A stretch of 64,000 bases of DNA from Todiramphus chloris collaris (lineage: Eukaryota > Chordata > Aves > Coraciiformes > Alcedinidae). Of this stretch, positions 51,054 to 64,000 are shown piece after piece. The stretch spans positions 3,522,123 to 3,586,122 of the forward strand of contig JANVCC010000030.1 of assembly GCA_025345505.1 (NCBI GenBank), read 5' to 3'. The notes under the pieces were generated by a model, which was not told the DNA's origin, did no database searches, and saw only the letters and a list, made by a program, of their open reading frames with translations. Within the stretch, counting starts at the first letter, position 1, and each line of letters starts with the position of its first letter. Made by a program: the position numbers and the translations under genes.

Positions 51054-53239
51054 CATACTTTAGTGGAATGAGGTCATCAATAACTTTTGCCTGGGTGTGA
51101 TTTACACAGTTGTCAGTGTCTGAATTGCTGTAATATGTCTCTGCCTGGGAAAAATGCTGCATTCAGAGGAAAAAAAAACAACAAAAAAAGAAAACAACAA
51201 CAACAAAAAAAAAAACCCAAACCCAAAGCCGGGTTTGCTGGTTCATGGCTAATAATGGATATAAAAAAGTGATTACTTGTGAGCTGTTCAAATAGAAAGG
51301 CTCAGCCTCTAAAGCTGGAGGCTTGGAAGCTGTTACAAGGTCAAGCAGTGTCCTTTAAGGAGAAATACGTGGCAAATACTGTCAGCTGCAGATAACACAT
51401 CTGCAACATCATGAAAAGTACATCTGAAATGAAGATTAAAGGTGTTTTGCGCTCGTACAGAGAGGGGAGGAAAAGAGAAGATAGAGACGAAATCAGAAAA
51501 AAAGAGGATTAGCTTTTGGTGGGTGACAAGTGATAGCTCTGGCCGGGGAGAGATTTAAGCAGCAGAGTGCTCAGTAACCTGGGGAATTATCAGAGGTTCC
51601 TGCAGCTGCTTCCAACTCAGGGTCTTCAACAGCCTGCAGATGTTTGTGTCTGAACCTCTCTCTCACCCCCAGACTGTGTGTGTACACACACGTGCAAAAT
51701 CTCATTTGCGGGCTGGGAATCTGAAAATCAGAGGTCCTGGTCATCCAAGCTCAAAGAAATCTGCTTTATTTTAGGTGCCTTAGTTTATACCGAGGCAAAA
51801 GGGGACCTGACCTTCAGCTGTGCTGGTAGACCTCTTTCTTTTGTTGACATACACTGTGCATCAGAGTGCTGAGAGCATCTGAAAATGAAGTCCTCATGTC
51901 TTGGCAGATGTTTTCAAGTTTCAGCTCTTGTAAATGGGGCTACGATGCTTTGCTGAAGGTCCTGCAAGTGAAAATGGATCTCTTCGCTGATGGATATGAG
52001 CCAAAATTACTATTTCTTAGTATGTTGAAGAGGGTGATCTGTAAGTTTTGTCAGTCCCACCATGATGGGAAACTCACAGTTTGTGAAAATAGGTTTTGGC
52101 TACACCATCTCCAAGGATTAGAAGGACTTGACCCTTTAGAACCATGGCAGTGGCTTCACAGGTGGAAAACTTGAATTCATGTTCCCAACTTAAAGTGATC
52201 CCAAAGGAAAATACCTCCTCTGAAGCAGAATAAGCGAGGCCTAGGGGGTCTAATGTGCTTTTCCTCTACCTTGGGAAAACACCACAGCCAACCACAGTGT
52301 ATGGTGTTTTTATTCAGATTGGACCCTTTGATGCAAATCTTATTCTTGCAAAAGCTTCCAAAAGGTTTGGGGTTTATTGTTTAGCAGAAGAAAAATGTGT
52401 TTGCACATCTCAAGCATTTTGGGGAAACAGATGGCAGTGTTCTGGGGTCAGCAGTACCCAAGACCATGTGTCTGCCTGCTTCCTCAGTGGCAAGATGCTT
52501 GCCGACACCCGATTCATCAGGTCCATAAATACCAGTGCATCGGTGAGACCTCACTGGTGTCTGCTCTGTGGCAGACCTTTCATTTTGCTAGCAGAAAATG
52601 AAGGTTAAGCTTGAGATCAGCAGACTACGGTGAAGATTGCACACCCATGCTGTGGGATAAAAATAGATATGGAAACTGGGAAGGGGGAACATCGTATCTG
52701 TTAAAAGATCCTCTGTGTTCTAGTAGTGACCAGACTTGATCTGGAGCTTGTGGAAGCTTTACCAGTGTAAGAAAATTGTGTATGATCTGTAACAACCTCC
52801 CAGGTATGTCCTCCTTGTACCTATGTGGACATTGCCTTCTCCATATTGCCATCTGCCCAAGCTAGCCTTATCAAAGGAGCGCAGCGTTGAATCTGAGGCA
52901 AGAGTCAGAAGAGTAAGCTACTATGGTTTCTGGTAGTCTGGTACAAAATTCTTTCCGCATTTCTTGGCGCTTAGTTATTAATGAGGCATTTGTTCTGTGT
53001 GCTTAAGAACCTCCCAGCCGCTAGCACATGTGTGCTATGCAAATTATTTGTGGTCTGGTGAAATATTATTTTTCTGGGAAGGGGAATAACTGAAATTAGT
53101 AGAGGAAAAATAAGTAAAGTTAACCCTCTGTAGATCGTTCCCTCGTTAATTATTTTGGTTATTTGGCTCCTGTGGTGGAACTGAGCATGCCGCTGTCGTT
53201 AACAGCGATTTGGGACCTCGGCTTGAGTAGTCACGTACC

Positions 53240-53600
53240 CCTGAGTGCTCACTTTGGGTGGCAGTGGTCCAGAAAACTGCCAGCATCCTAATTAACACAC
53301 TTCTTCAATGGACAATATTAATATTCATACTATTATACTGTAAAATGAGTAATTTGAATAGACGGAATGTCTTGCGCTCTCTTGATCTCTTGTGGATTGA
53401 CCTACAAAAGGCCACTGGCACTCATTCTCTCAGGCCTTAATGGGTACAAAGGCTTCTAATAGAACTGTGGAGCAGAAGTACCTAAAACCATGTAGCAAAT
53501 ATAATGCATCTGATTGGGGTGCTAATATTTTGTTAGAGCAGCAAAGGAAAATGTGGAAGGAAATGTTTGTAATAGATGAGCACCTCGGAGTGATGGAGGA
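53240..53600. promoter_or_regulatory. Candidate conserved non-coding element
   Basis: A long AT-rich, low-CpG, non-repetitive stretch. It contains the perfect palindrome AATATTAATATT (53314-53325), CTAATTAAC (about 53288) and several further TAAT/ATTA cores. The texture resembles deeply conserved intronic enhancers, but no alignment was done. Confidence 0.28.
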
Positions 53601-56600
53601 GCGAGGCAGCTCTCGGGGGTGAAGGGTCGCACATCATCCATCTAAATGATGTCAGCCCAGCAGCAGTGATGCACAAGTCCTCCAGCTGAGCCAGTGCTTA
53701 AAGGAAAATAGTACTGCAAGGCAGAAAGCAAATGTGTTTGACTGGAAAACAAAAGACTTGGGAGGCTGGTCATGTTTTATTGATGCCCACCATTAGGGAC
53801 TACCACAAGATAAACTGCTGATTTTAGCAAAAGGAATGGAAGTGCAGAAAATAGTGTGAAAGAAAAGAGGTTCACCCAGTGGAAAAAGCAGAGGTGCAGC
53901 TGAAGCAGAGAAACACTCTATTCAGCAAACAGGTTAAGAGGCGTAAGGGTGGCAGGACATGCTCGGGTAAGCACCAACTCCTTTGCTGAAGTATCCAGAT
54001 TACTCCCTTCACCTGAGATACGTGCCCTGTGTGTGCTCAGGCCATCCTATAGCAGATACCCTCTGCCTTGGGATCCCAAGGTCTGACTGACTTCAAGGAA
54101 GGAGGAACTGGCTTTGGGGTCAGTATTGAGTGGAAACTGCTGCTGAAAAAAGACAACTCGCAGCGTATCTTGGCTCAGCATTCAGCATAGAGTAGGCTGT
54201 TAGCTGGAGGGAATAAGCTTTCCAGCTGCTTCATCTTCTAAAGAGCCTTTGCTGGTCATAGTGCAAAGGGAGGAGGCCCTTTCGGTAGCTGCAGATTTAG
54301 CTGTGGTCCCTGCAGGACTTGAGGTCCTACAGAGTCGTTGATCTGTCTTCTACAGCGGAGGAGAAACCCTACTCAAGTGTAGAACTGATATTAGCAAGTT
54401 GTATTGTGACTGGCTTGGTGTAGGAACAAGGTCCCCTTTAACAGAATCGGGGCTACTTTGAAGAATTGATAAAAGGGAGCTGAGTGGACACTGATTACCC
54501 ATACCCAGGATGGTTTCTGGTGGAGTCACATGCAATCTGTGTGTTTGCAGGGCCTGGCACCAGCTGTGCTCCCTTATGGAGGATGCAGACATGCCTTAGA
54601 TCTCAACAAGCAGAAGGCATCTGTGAAGAGCAGCATTTTTCTAAAGAGGAAGGTGACTGTGTAGCGCTGTGGGGATCACTGCTTAAAACTGATTTAGTTC
54701 CCTTTGTATGCAGGTGGCTTTGACTTCTGTATGAAAGCTTAACCATGGAAACCATAGCTGCCAGTCAGAGCAGCAAATCTCTTTCTGCAGACCCTGGCCT
54801 GACCCTTCTGTGCTGGTGGCATCTTTGTCTCTGCCTGTGGCCTGTATAGGGTGTTGGAATGGGACAAACCTCTTTCTCTAAAGGTAACCAACCCCTCTGC
54901 CAGCAGCAGAGGTGGGGAGACAAGGCTGAATTACCCAGCTGACTTTAAATGCTACCTGTCAGCTGGTGGAAAGAACTAAAGCAGTTGTATGTATCTACCC
55001 AGGCTGCATCTGCCAGATATTCAAAGATGGGTGGCATTTGCTCTTTTCAGATAGCTTCTAATACCTCTTTTATGGGGTGTTGACAAGGAATTCCTACATT
55101 TGGTACTATACATGAGCTCTTTCCATAAGCTGGGACAGGCTGGGTCCTTTGCAAATGCTGAACAGAGGTGATGCCCCTTCAAACCCTGGCACGTCTGTGC
55201 ATCTCCTGTCAGTTGGTCCACCGTGTTCCAGCTGGGGCACATCCCCAGCCTGCATCTTCATCAAATCCCAGCCTGAGAGGTGGTCTCATAGCACAAAGAT
55301 TTGCACTGAGCTATGATATCTGGAGCAGGACACTGTGAAACTGTGCCCATCAACTTCTGGGTAGGCACATTCACGTAGGTATCAGCAGGAGTGCCACAGT
55401 GGGGGCAACTTAGGCTTCCAGGCTTTGTGAATTTGGTTTAATATTGAAAACGAAATAATAACATTTGTAATAATTAAGGTGAAAGGAGAAGAAAAGGACG
55501 TTTTCAGCCTGCGCCAGAGGTTACTTGAGTCCCCGTGCAAAGGAAGCCGCTGGAGAGGCTGGAGACATCCGTTAGTCAGGAGCTAGTGGAAAAAATAGAG
55601 GCTTTTAGAGCCTGAGTCAGAGTCATGAATCAAAATGCTGAAAACCTGCTTTGTTACTGCACCTTGTAGCAAATCTCCTTCAAGGATTTTCTGGGACTGA
55701 ATGTGTGGAAAATAGGAGTCCTCATGCCACATGCCTCTCCACTGTGGCTGTGGGGAGTGGGCCGTCTCCCTGATTGCAGAAGGTATTCTGGCTCTAGCAA
55801 TTGAACAGCCAGGGAGTCCAGAAAGGAGGGAAAAAACCCAAAGGGGAGAGGAATATCAGTGAAGATACTAGTGGAGGCAGTGCGAAGGGGAGGGCAGCGG
55901 CGAGTGGTGCAGAGCTGTGACTCATGGGCCACTTCGCTCCCGCCGCTTCTCCATGCTGGGCATTGGCAGCTTCCCAGCAGCTTGCCTCGTCCCCTTCACC
56001 CCTCCTCTGCTCTCGATTTCCACCCTGGTGTCTCCTGCCCCTGGCACAGGTCCCACAGGGCTGCTCTGCTTGGGCAGAGGCGGAGGGATGGCGAGCACGG
56101 TGCCGGAGGGAGGTCGGTGCTGGGTGGGACGGGTGCCCTCCCGCTGCCTTCAGGCACATGCCGAGCTGAGCTGAGCTCCCTCGCTGCTGCTGCTTCCATC
56201 TGCCTGGGTCTTTGCTGCCAGAGTTCATAGAAGTACCAAGATCTGTTTTCCTGACGACGCTTGCTGTCCTTATGTGTCCTCCTGTGAAGCACTTTCATTT
56301 TAATTGATTATTTTTGGGAACTTTTGGAAAAAGTCCCAAAGAAAGGCCTTAAAATAGAGAAACCATGGAGGTTTAAATATTCTTGAGGAAGGCTGGGAAA
56401 ATATTCTGCAGCCTGCTCTGTGACCTTTTCATGTCTCCTAGGAGGCCGACAGCAACTTATTTTTGAATAATCCCCCAATTGCGCTCAGAAGATGAAAAAT
56501 ACTCATTTATATCACTGCCTGTTTTGCTTCAAGGTGACAGAAATAAGTTAAGGCGTGAATGTACTGACCGTTGGCAGGCCAGGGCTGATGCCAGGAGGCT

Positions 56601-59600
56601 GTTTGTGTCCATCAGAATACCAAGGCACAGGGCATGATTTTTTATTTTTATTTAATCTCCCTTATGAGAAGGTTAGGGTTAGCCAGGCTGGGCTTGAAGG
56701 TCAGTCTCAGCTCCACCTGAACGCTCACGCAGCATTTTATTCAGTTGAGCTTCAGAGGATTTAATCCTTCATTCTCTGGGCTCAACACAGAAATTATTCC
56801 CTGCCTTTTTTCAAGAAGGATGTTTTCTCCCAGATCTTTTGCTTTGGTGATGGGAGAAGGAAACTCTACTGACCCAAAAATACTCAAATGATAGTTTCCT
56901 TGGAGAAAAACTTACCTTCTGTTTTTTAACTTTCTTTCATTATTTGTTTGTTTGTTTGGTTTTCTGTGGGGTGTTTTTGTTTGTTTTCTTATCCCAAAAT
57001 GTGTATATAGTGCAATACCTGTATGGGAAAGGTAATGTTTTTGAGCTTCGGTTGGCTTTCTGGGGTCTTGCTTTGTTTTTCATGTGTCCCTGCAGCAGGA
57101 GCTGCTGCTGTCCCAGCCAGCTCTTCTCACTTGACATGGAGGGGGTTAACAAGAGGTCTTCCAAGGCTCCCCTTTCTCATCCACACACCGTCCTGGTAGG
57201 ATGTTCACAGCCTTTGTCAAAATACTGTTTCTTGATAATTTTGCATGATGCTGGGGGAGGTGCTTGAAGCTGGGACTGAGCAGCCAGTGGAAACTGCAGC
57301 GGAGGGATCCGTGCATTCCTCTGTCCTTCCCTGCCCCATGGGATCCTGGCTGCCCTGGGCAGCACAGGGAATAGGGATGCTGCTCTGAACAGCTACATGA
57401 TATCAGGGTTGGCTTGCAAAACATGTAAAAACAGATATTATTCTGAACAGAATGAGATGTCGGTCTTGCAAAGCAAACAACTCTTGTTGTTTAACTCGAG
57501 CTCCCCACGGTTTGACCGACTTTGGGCAGCATAGAGGTGAGGCACCCAGCTTGCTTGGTGTTGCAGTAAGGAAGGGAGATCACCTCTGCCATTATTTAAT
57601 GAGAATTGGATCAATCTCATCTATATTAGTTCCTGATGTGGTTATTCCTGATGCTTGCCCCAAGTGTAGGAGCAGTCCTTTTGAAGGCAAATAGGGCTGC
57701 TTGGGTGTCTAAGGGTGAATACTGGGCAAGTGTTTTGTGCCTATGAGCCTGCTCCAAGTTAACCATGCTCCTCTTTATTTTACTGTCACTCACGTGATCA
57801 GGAGATAAAATGATACTGTTTTTCTCCCATGAGACTACATAGACTTGTCTGTCCCTGGCTTACAAGTGTAGATGTACGCTTTTGGCAGGGGTGATGGCCA
57901 AGGAGACCCTGCAGATGCTCCTGCTGCGATGCAGGAGGGGAGAGATCGCTTGAGTCAAAATGGAAAATCACATTCCACAATGCTTTTTGTCTAAGATCCA
58001 TTCCCAGTTATTGCTCCAGGACTAGTTGAGTGTGAAGAAGAGCTAAGAGCCAGCAGATGAATTCAAATTCCTTTTTTTCCTCTGGAGACAGGGGTGGGGG
58101 GGTGGGAAATAATTTTTAAGCTGTTAAGGCTGTGTCAATTATCAGAGAGTAAGAGTGTGGGAGGGATGGAAGCCCCAAGGGGTTTGCTACTGCTAGGGCA
58201 GTGTTACAGGGGTCCTGGCCCTGCGCCCTGGGGTCACATCCTGACCTGTCAGAGCAAACAGGCACTGAGATGATGTTGTTCCTTAGTAGGCAGCAGGGAT
58301 CCGTGGTGGCTGGGCACCTGGGAGGCAGGCAGCTGAGTCACAGCTGCAGTGAGGGGTTGTGAGGAGAGTGGGGACCATCACCTTTGTCGTCCCCAAGCAT
58401 CCCTGCCCTCCCTGCAGGGCTTCAGGTGTGAGCCCATGGGTGTTTGAGGCTGGCAATTAAGCCTTTCTCCATTCCCATCATCTTTCAGTTCAGAAGCAGC
58501 ATTTACATTCATACCCTTTTTTCCATGGCTGCTGCAAGATTTGTGCCAAGGGGACCTTTTCGCTGAATGCCTCTGACAGAAATGTGTTTTCTTATCCCTT
58601 GAAGCCGAAAGCCATAAAGAAAAGAATGACTTTAATGAACAGACCTTGCCGAATCACCACCTTGAAGCTCTAGCTGCTCATGTGAATCAAAACCTGCAGA
58701 AAGTAGGTCATATAGTAAAAATGAATTAAGTTTACTTCACATTTTATTGACTCTGCTAGTTTTTCATTCATAGAGGCTTAGAGTTGGGAGTGTATCTTGT
58801 CTTTTTAATGCTAGGCTGAGGGAAAAGGGGAAAATACAGTTCTTTATTCTCTCCCTTTTAGCTTGCAGGTTTGGGGAGGTCGAGTGTATGATGGGTGCAC
58901 TTTCTTTTTTGTTATATATTCTTTTATTCTCCTGCGTTGAAGAACTGCTGAAGTGATGATCAGACTCCCATGGTATGTTCACAAGCGGGAATTCAGCCTG
59001 GGCCCAAAGTTTGTGCAACATCTAAATTCAGCTTAAAACTTGTGTGAAGAGTTGAAGCGGTAGTCTGGTGCCTGGGATTATGCTACATCTCTTCCTTCCT
59101 TAGTGCTCGAAGGAACCAGGGAAACACACTTGGATCAAGGATGTTTAGAGTGTCCGACTCTTATCTTGTAACATTGAGAAGATCCAGAGGGTGCCAAGTT
59201 TTTTCAAAAGGAAGGTTTTCTTGTTGCCCCTCATTTATATGATTCACTTCAGTTATCAGGGAAGTAGCACAAAGGAAAGTCACCACAGAGCTGCAGGAGG
59301 AGTCACCCAGCTGTGCAGCCACGTTTATGAAGGTTTTATCCCCACCGGCAGCCTGTTGCAATCCTGGGAGTTCACCTGGAGTTTTTAATTCGTATTTGGG
59401 TTGCGTTTATTACGGTATCACTAATTTAGCCCGTTTGCTTGTTTTGGCAGCGCGGAGCTGCAGCAGCAGCAGCATCGTGCCGCTTCCCAGAAATCTCTGT
59501 GGATGGTGTGGGGGGGGAGTTGGTGGCTTTGAGAGATGAATAGCCGAGTATCTGGGAACGTGAGGAGCAACACTGCATTCATTTTGCTAAAAACGTGGGA

Positions 59601-60009
59601 CTTCTAAAACCAATCTGGCGGGGTTTTGGATTGAATGCTGTCACTGTCCCTGCACTGTTGATAGGACAAACGTGGCTGGTGCAGGCTTGGTGTGGGAGGT
59701 GTGTGCCTGCTGGGTTTCTGATACCCTCTGTTTCAGATGAGTTATCTTTTTTTTTGTAACATGAAGGGTAAGTCGGTGTGGCTGGTTTACAGCAGAGCAG
59801 ACCGAGGCTAGTGGGTAATGTGGGTGGGATAACCATGTACAAACGTGACAGTGAGACCCACAAGTGAGTCACTGTAGCTCAGACACCATTTAGATGAATT
59901 CAGAGGGACTTCCTGCAAGGCTGGTTGGCAAGATATGTACCTAATAGAATCATACCTATTGTTATTATACCTGTTACCTAGATTCTGTTATTGAGACTGT
60001 GCTTTTCCC

Positions 60010-60072
60010 AAGAAAGGTTGGACCAGATGATCCTTGAGGTCCCTTCCAACCTGGTATTCTATGATTCTATAA
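60010..60072 (+). mobile_element. CR1 LINE 3' terminal fragment
   Basis: GGTTGGACCAGATGATCCTT, then AGGTCCCTTCCAACC and ATTCTATGATTCTATAAAAT: a clean CR1 3' terminus of roughly 60 bases. Weaker similarity may extend to the left. Confidence 0.85.
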
Positions 60073-60631
60073 AATGATAGATAAATCCTGGAAGTGTCTA
60101 CATCTGGTGTTTCTCAGTAAATACAGCACCTATCCCTGGATTTGCAAATCTGGGGAGTTGGAACCACGTTCCCACATGGAGAAAGGAGGAATGGGAGTTG
60201 GGCTGGAAAAGAGAGGATGCAATGAAGAGCACTTTCAGCATTCAGGTAGCAGAGCCATGACTCCTGTAGTTTGTCATCATACTACAGGTCAGGTACACTC
60301 AGGATGAACTGGTCAGATTCCTCCCCAAACAGCCCAGCTGATCCAGTCCCCGTCCTTCTTGCAATGGGAGTTTGCTCCTCAGACATGACTGGATGGGAAC
60401 ACTCATGGGCCAAGGCAGGAGGTCTGGTGAGACTCTTCAGTGGAAGGTATTTAAACTGGGGGGTCTTTGGGATGTGCTGAAAGGGAGAGTGAAAATCTCA
60501 GCACGGTAACTAATTCTTCAAGAGACTTGGCCAGCATTTGAGATAACATGTGCTATATGTTGGAGAACATGAGGGATGGGCTTGAATGGCCAAGGCTGGT
60601 GCTGAACAAGGAGTGGCTTGGATGACAGCCT

Positions 60632-60718
60632 TCTAGTGGGATATGTCCCTGCCCATGGCAGGGGGGATGGAACTAGATGATCTTTAAGGTCCCTTCCAAC
60701 CCAAACCATTCTATGATG
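60632..60718 (+). mobile_element. CR1 LINE 3' terminal fragment
   Basis: TCTAGTGGGATATGTCCCTG followed by GGAACTAGATGATCTTTAAG and ACCATTCTATGATGAG: the last roughly 85 bases of a CR1 of the same type as the copy at 29200. It lies 560 bases after another CR1 end in the same orientation. Confidence 0.88.
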
Positions 60719-63700
60719 AGCAGTGCTGCACCTGATGTCTTTTTCTGTCAGGGCTGGGAGCTGGTTATATTGATCATTTCTATCTGTTTTTAGAAGGCTG
60801 GAATTCATTTCCTTATTTTATTGATGACGATGGAGGGCTTTAATGATGGGGTGGATGTTGTAGCCCTGAGATACTGCAGTGGAGATGAGGTGAGGTAGGT
60901 CTTGGCCCCCCGTGCTGGTGTGGTGGCAGAGTGCCTCCTGGGCTTTTCAACAGAGAATTCAATCCACTAATTAGGATTTGTGAGTGTCAACAAGAGGGTG
61001 CAGCTCCATGAGTTCACTTGTCCATTGGGTTACAGCTTGCAGCAGCTTCTTTGGCCTGTACTTTCTGCATGCAGGGAGGATGTTTTTCTGGTGGGAAACA
61101 AATAAAAGGGATCCATAGGCCAGATGCTCCCCTGCTGTAAGCAAGGGTAGCTGTGCTGGGTAATGCCCATTTGCCATCCTGCAGCTGGACAGCTCGCAGC
61201 TTAAAGCACGAAGGTGTGAGAGCTCACCTTCACACTTGTCCCCCTGGGCCGGGCAGCAGCATGGCGTGGCTTAGCTTAGCACAGAGCAGGATGATCCTTG
61301 TGAAAGAGTTTTCTGGTTTTGTGAAACCCTCGATCTCAGGGCGATCAGACTTACCTTGTCATCTGGCAGATGATGGACACAACCTGTAAATTGATGTGTC
61401 ATGGGCACAATGGTGGGTTGGGTATCTTATTGGGATCAAACTTTTAATTGTGGTGTAAAGCCTTCAGGCACCAGCAGCTCCTCTGCTCCACCGTTAATCC
61501 CTGTTGGCGACTAATTACTCTCACTTCAAAATGCTGTGCATTATTTCCCATTAGCCTTCGTCCATCTTCATCTTGTAGTCGCTGGATCTTGTGATATTTG
61601 TCTGCCAGGTTCTGCTTCATTCTGGAATTAAGCAGCCCAGGCTCAGCTTTCTCAAGAAGCTGGGAGGAAGAGGATGGAGCAGGTTGCAGCAGTGGGATCC
61701 CATGGCTTGGGGTGTGCGGTGTTCTTCATTTAAAAGTCTTTTTTTTTTTTAAGGGAGTCATTTAATAACATTTTATCTTGCATTTCAAATTCCTGTTGTA
61801 GCTAATGGCAAAGCTGCAAGTGAGGGCAGCTTTTCTAATGACAGACCTATTTTCTCCTGCCTTCCTACCTCTCCTGCCTGCTGTAGATGGTACATACTTT
61901 AAGGGGGTGAAGAATCCCTACTGATAAATTAGGATTCATTCTGCAGTCTTCTTGCTGCAATTATAGCTAACTGCTTTGATCTCAGCTGAAGACCTTTTTC
62001 CGAAGACGGGATATAAATTTTCTCTACCTGTGGATTCATAACTGGAAGAAATACAGCCAGAAGCTGTCTGGGTAGGAGGAGAGAGTCCCCACTGGTACCC
62101 CTCTACCAGGCTGCCTGGGGAGGACACAGCAGCGAGTACAAGTAGCCTCTGTCCTTTTCATTACTGCTGGAGAATCCACACATTACCGAAAATCACAGCT
62201 TGAAAAAAATTAAACCACTTAATCTTGCATAATACAATGTGACATGCAGATGAAGGCCTGTAAGTAAACCACTATTTCTACTCCAGAAAAGACCTTCATT
62301 GACTGTTATGTGAATAATAAATCTTTCATTTCCTCTAAGAAACAGTAATTGCAGAATCCTCAGCTGCAGTGGGTATCTCCTGCTGACAATAACTGTCTGT
62401 CCTTCAGCACATCATCGGTATCTGGGTGATGGATGCTGGTGTGGACTATACTGTAGAGATAAAATAAAATACTGTCTGTAGTACGTACTGATAGACCTAT
62501 TTTTTTTTTTCTTTTAAGCCTTGTGAGTACAGATTGGGTGCTCTGTGTATCCAGGAACATGTGTAGTTTCTCACACTTTCTTTTTTTTTTTTTTTTTTTT
62601 TTTTTTAGATTTTTTTTTTTTTTTATCTTTCGCTTACTAGAAAGGAGCTCCAAGGAGATAAGCTCCACTCTTTGGTGGGTAGGAAGCTGCCTCAGCAGTC
62701 ACAGTGGAGGGATGACCTCTTTTACTGCTTCACCAGCAAAATCGAAGTGGAAAACCAAGTGGATCAATTGGAGCCGTAATCCAGTTTAGCAGCCTGGAAC
62801 TGGGTCACGAGGAAGCGAGGGCAGGCGAGTCAGAGGCTTTGCTGCTGCTTGCGACGAGGAGCCCGCCTGCGGGTTCACCTCCTGGGCCCGGAGCCACCTC
62901 GGGGTCACGTTTGACTGCCAGTCCCTTCCAACCCTGATGGGCACCCACTGTCCTACAACAGGGATTGGTATGTGTAGCAGAGGAGGAGCTCAAAAAGGAA
63001 TTGTATTCGGTAGATGTCTTCATTAGGGCTAATGTGAACATCCCTGGAAGGCAAACGTGAAGCCTCTCTGGCATAGGAGCTGCAGCTGGAGGATTCAACT
63101 CTGCTGCCCAAGCCATCTTTGGGGTGATGGCTCTGCTGCATGTCGGTGTGTATTTAGTTGCTGGTTATGAGAGATGTTGACTCTTGAGTATCATGGACCT
63201 AGCAGGACCACCAAGGGTACCTGGAAGCCACAAAGCATAGGGAACCAGCCCAGTGTGACAGCTGAGTGCTGAGCTGCTGCACACACCATAGAGGGGCTTC
63301 TGCTACTAGGTGTCTGCAGTTTCAACACAGTTTTGGGTGGTTTATTTTTTTTAACTGCGCTTATTCATGCAGACAGGGAGCTGCACTGGACACTGGGGAG
63401 GAACTTCTCTTCCTCCCCTCCTTGAGCGACAGTGGTTCTCCCATGACACTGCTTGACACTTCCAAAAGTTGTCTTCAGGGCTAGGTCCTGGTAGAGACCG
63501 TTGTGATGAGCTGGTCATGAGCAGAGACAAAAAAATAATTGTGATGAGGTCCAGATGAAAAAGGAAATGTTGCCAAGACCTTGCAAGGTGCAAGTTTTAA
63601 AAATACACTCCTCAGCACTAGCTTGTTGACCACCAGGCTTCAGCCCTGCTTCCAAACCATCCACATACACCAAGGGCTTTCTGGCTTTAAAACTGAGTTC

Positions 63701-64000
63701 CTTTTTCGGAAAGCAAAAATGAAAGTTGTATTTCTGGACATGGAATGCATCTAATATTTAGTTGCTGAATGTACATGCCTTTAAGATAAACGTAAAACTG
63801 GAAAGGATTTGCAGAGAACATCATCTCCCAAATGCTCTTCTCGGGGAGCAGCAGCAGTGAGTCCCTCTTGGCCACTTGGCCAGGTGCCCTGAAGAACAAG
63901 AACCTCTGTGGTGGGGCTGTTTCACCTGGGTGAATGAGGGACAACCTTGGTGGCTGTTTGCCTGAGCTGGACTCTGGATCTCATGCTGAGGAAGATGAAA
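60719..64000. other. Intron 2, end of window: no gene seen
   Basis: Intronic sequence with a T-run at about 61738-61751, an AT-rich unique stretch at about 61750-62350, a long T-rich tract at 62498-62640, and a short CpG-richer patch at about 62805-62925. A fragment CCCTTCCAACCCTGATGGG near 62920 might be a CR1 remnant but is too short to call. Confidence 0.6.
62581..62624. repeat. Long poly-T tract
   Basis: Twenty-six T, then AGA, then about fifteen T; another T-run lies at about 62500-62510. On the - strand it is an A-rich tract. No retroposed gene body was recognised next to it. Confidence 0.9.

Larger units (their letters stand above)
50471..60009. other. Intron 2: no gene seen
   Basis: About 9.5 kb without a recognised exon or mobile element. 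It includes an A/C-rich tract (51170-51228), a hairpin at 51018-51053, an AT-rich candidate element at about 53240-53600, and a GTTT tract at about 56943-56990. Confidence 0.6.

Noticed and set aside
58765-58800. CATAGAGGCTTAGAGTTGGG as an antisense CR1 end
   Set aside because: Only loose similarity to the CR1 terminus, with no further CR1 sequence alongside.

Overview
The window looks like nuclear DNA from a bird. It has a sparse exon/intron layout with canonical GT-AG junctions. Its recognisable repeats are mostly 5'-truncated CR1 LINEs with the typical 3' ends built on ATTCTATG units, plus two solo LTRs that resemble avian endogenous retrovirus LTRs. No prokaryotic feature is present, and the species cannot be named from sequence alone.

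The one gene I can support is the 5' end of TNIK (TRAF2 and NCK interacting kinase, a germinal-centre-kinase family Ser/Thr kinase), on the + strand. Positions 1-4030 are apparently intergenic. A CpG island at about 4030-5700 holds the promoter, the 5' leader and coding exon 1 (4999-5055), and is interrupted by 400 unresolved bases (4261-4660). Intron 1 runs 5056-36417 (31.4 kb). Coding exon 2 (36418-36483) carries the glycine-rich ATP-binding loop. Intron 2 starts at 36484 and continues past the window end. Exons 1 and 2 together give only the first 41 residues; the rest of the kinase, the coiled-coil middle and the CNH domain lie downstream.

Repeats: in intron 1, a solo LTR on the - strand (13802-14270, with a near-perfect 5-bp target duplication), a degraded LTR on the + strand (about 18768-19554), a CR1 with decayed reverse-transcriptase sequence (about 29200-30297) and a second CR1 (about 33200-33760). 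In intron 2, CR1 copies lie at about 39283-39423, 42785-43145 and 50076-50470 (all -), and at about 60010-60072 and 60632-60718 (+). Many T-rich and A-rich low-complexity tracts are scattered through both introns.

I found no previously undescribed biological system. The points most worth checking are the leader of TNIK (upstream ORFs, a CGG-type repeat touching the assembly gap), an intronic CpG-dense patch at 7380-7790, a paired AP-1-like element at 15081-15109, and several AT-rich, homeobox/SOX-motif-bearing stretches that look like candidate conserved non-coding elements. These last are inferences made without alignment.
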